NCBI RefSeq assembly: GCF_900156815.1 | Contig: NZ_FTOT01000001.1 | Coordinates: 744,001-808,000 of the forward strand | Source: Gemmobacter megaterium | Lineage (GTDB): Bacteria; Pseudomonadota; Alphaproteobacteria; Rhodobacterales; Rhodobacteraceae | Length of the DNA stretch: 64,000 nt | Reading direction: 5' to 3' | Part shown: one piece after another, positions 62,832-64,000 of the stretch | Position numbering within the stretch: the first letter of the stretch is position 1 | Layout: each line of letters opens with the position of its first letter | Program-made: the position numbers and the translations under genes | The notes under the pieces: generated by a model | The model's input: only the letters and a program-made list of their open reading frames with translations | The model's database searches: none | Told to the model about the DNA's origin: nothing

Positions 62832-64000
62832 ATGGAACGGCAGCAGGTGGATGTTCTGGTCTCGGGCGGTGGTGTCGCCGGTCTGACGGCGGCGGCGGCC
62901 TTTGGCGCGGCAGGGTTCAGCGTGATCTGCGTGGATCCCGCGCCGCCTGTCACCGAGGAAACGGCCAGGGATGCCGACATCCGCACCACTGCTTTTCTGC
63001 AACCCTCTGTCGCGGTGCTGGAGGCTGCGGGCCTGTGGTCGCGGCTGCGCCCTCATGCCGCGCCCTTGCAGGTGATGCGCATCATAGACGCAGGCGGGGC
63101 AGAGCCGGTGGCGCGGCTGACCCGCGATTTCGATGCCGCCGATGTCTCGGACCAGCCCTTTGGCTGGAACCTGCCCAACTGGCTCTTGCGGCGCGAGATG
63201 GTGGCGCGGTTGGGCGAACTGCCGACTGTCACGTTTTGCCCCGGCGTCGGCACGGCGGGCGTGACCGCGCGGGGCGACGCGGCGCTGGTGCGGCTGTCGG
63301 ATGGCCGCCAGGTGGCAGCGCGGTTGCTGGTGGCGGCGGACGGGCGCAATTCGGCCGTGCGGCAGGCGCTCGGGATCGGCGCGCGCACCATCCGCTATGG
63401 CCAGAAGGCGGTGGTGCTTGCCGTCACCCACCCCGAGCCGCATCGCAATGTCTCGACAGAAATTCATCGTTCGGGCGGGCCGTTCACGCTGGTCCCGCTG
63501 CCGGACCGGGAGGGACTGCCCGCCTCTGCCATCGTCTGGATGGAGCGCGGCGCCGAGGCCGAGCGGCTTGCCGCCCTGCCCGTGCCAGAGTTCGAGGCGG
63601 CGATGACAGAACGGTCCTGCGGGATTCTGGGCCCGCTGACGCTGGCCAGCCGTCGCGCCGTCTGGCCCATCATCGGACAGATCGCCGATCGCCTGACCGC
63701 GCCGCATACCGCGCTGATCGCCGAGGCGGCCCATGTTGTCCCGCCGATCGGGGCGCAGGGGCTGAACATGTCGCTGGCCGATCTGCGCGCGCTGATTGAT
63801 CTGGCCACCGAAACGCCAGAGGCGCTTGGCAGCGCCGCGATGCTGGCCGCCTATGACAAACGGCGCCATCTGGATGTTCAGATGCGGGTGCGCGGCATCG
63901 ACCTATTGAACCGCGCCTCGATGCTGGCGCCGCAACCGCTGCGTGATCTGCGGGCGGGGCTGCTGGGCGCGCTCTATGGGGTGGCGCCGGTGCGCCGGGC
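62832..64000 (+). CDS. UbiH/UbiF-type FAD-dependent hydroxylase, 3' end outside window
   Basis: At least 389 residues from ATG 62832 (MERQQVDVLVSGGG), still open at the right edge. The FAD motif GGGVAGLTAAAAFG lies at residues 12-25, the second motif VAADGRNSAVRQ near 165-176, and the third EAAHVVPPIGAQGLN near 298. The UbiH/COQ6 family hydroxylates the ubiquinone ring. The usual GDAAH is AEAAH here. Other FAD monooxygenases with this fold exist, so the ubiquinone role is likely but not certain. Confidence 0.85.
   Translation, partial: MERQQVDVLVSGGGVAGLTAAAAFGAAGFSVICVDPAPPVTEETARDADIRTTAFLQPSVAVLEAAGLWSRLRPHAAPLQVMRIIDAGGAEPVARLTRDFDAADVSDQPFGWNLPNWLLRREMVARLGELPTVTFCPGVGTAGVTARGDAALVRLSDGRQVAARLLVAADGRNSAVRQALGIGARTIRYGQKAVVLAVTHPEPHRNVSTEIHRSGGPFTLVPLPDREGLPASAIVWMERGAEAERLAALPVPEFEAAMTERSCGILGPLTLASRRAVWPIIGQIADRLTAPHTALIAEAAHVVPPIGAQGLNMSLADLRALIDLATETPEALGSAAMLAAYDKRRHLDVQMRVRGIDLLNRASMLAPQPLRDLRAGLLGALYGVAPVRR

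Overview
This is a 64 kb chromosomal stretch from a high-GC alphaproteobacterium of the order Rhodobacterales (Rhodobacter/Paracoccus/Gemmobacter type). The evidence is the nuo operon carrying Rhodobacter-style extra small genes, a split F1 operon (atpHAGDC without Fo genes), a long-tailed NuoE, the ctrA-sciP pair, heterotetrameric sarcosine oxidase, an F1 zeta inhibitor (DUF1476), CcmI and an RpoH-type sigma factor. No rRNA, tRNA, CRISPR array, insertion sequence or prophage is visible. Almost all of it is core genome; the only clearly accessory-looking piece is a Xre-RES toxin-antitoxin pair near 54.2-55.4 kb.

Layout. 1-9.1 kb (minus): respiratory complex I genes nuoA-B-C-D-E-F-G interleaved with five small accessory genes, driven from a promoter at about 9.06 kb. 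9.2-16.3 kb (minus): a crotonase, a DUF2237 protein and sarcosine oxidase soxB-[98-aa membrane protein]-soxD-soxA-soxG. 16.4-24.7 kb (plus): ccmI-ruvX-DUF1289, serS, an MFS transporter, pyrE, dnaB, trpB. 24.9-32.2 kb (minus): yfgM-like/bamB/der (the same gene order as in E. coli), an Atm1-type ABC exporter and a LysM protein. 32.3 kb (plus): a LOG-family nucleotide phosphoribohydrolase. 32.9-38.5 kb (minus): ligA-recG, ctrA and sciP. 38.6-41 kb (plus): mnmA and a cytochrome P450. 41-42.1 kb (minus): ornithine cyclodeaminase. 42.4-47.3 kb (minus): the F1 ATP synthase operon with a strong terminator. 47.6-52.6 kb: a methyltransferase, gloB, clpA and an M23 peptidase. 52.6-54.2 kb: an rpoH-type gene and a divergent MarR regulator sharing a small promoter region. 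54.2-56.8 kb: the Xre-RES pair converging on purC-purS, then the ATPase zeta subunit. 57-64 kb: yqeY, carA, a GspE-N/GT2 fusion glycosyltransferase, a divergent GntR/HAD pair, a small membrane protein and the start of a UbiH-like hydroxylase.

Regulation visible in the sequence. Many intergenic regions hold TTGNNN-N16/17/18-TANNNN type promoters (nuoA, soxB, lysM, mnmA, yqeY, carA, purC, atpH, marR, gntR, HAD). The most interesting layer is CtrA. The window encodes both CtrA and its small inhibitor SciP. CtrA-box-like sites lie in front of ctrA (TTAA-N7-TTAC) and sciP (TTAA-N7-TGAA), and a perfect TTAA-N7-TTAA box lies 38-52 bp upstream of the glycosyltransferase whose N-terminus resembles the GspE/MshE N-domain. 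This suggests that exopolysaccharide or biofilm synthesis is tied to the CtrA circuit. Other notable points are two compact divergent promoter regions with palindromes and apparently leaderless transcripts (rpoH/marR and gntR/HAD), a hairpin covering the ribosome-binding site of the P450 gene, an intra-operon terminator in the sarcosine oxidase cluster, and a recurrent intergenic repeat (CATCTTGC...AAATACCC...GGGG).

All functions are assigned by reading motifs in translations; no database search was run. Start codons were chosen from ribosome-binding sites, gene overlaps and family N-termini.
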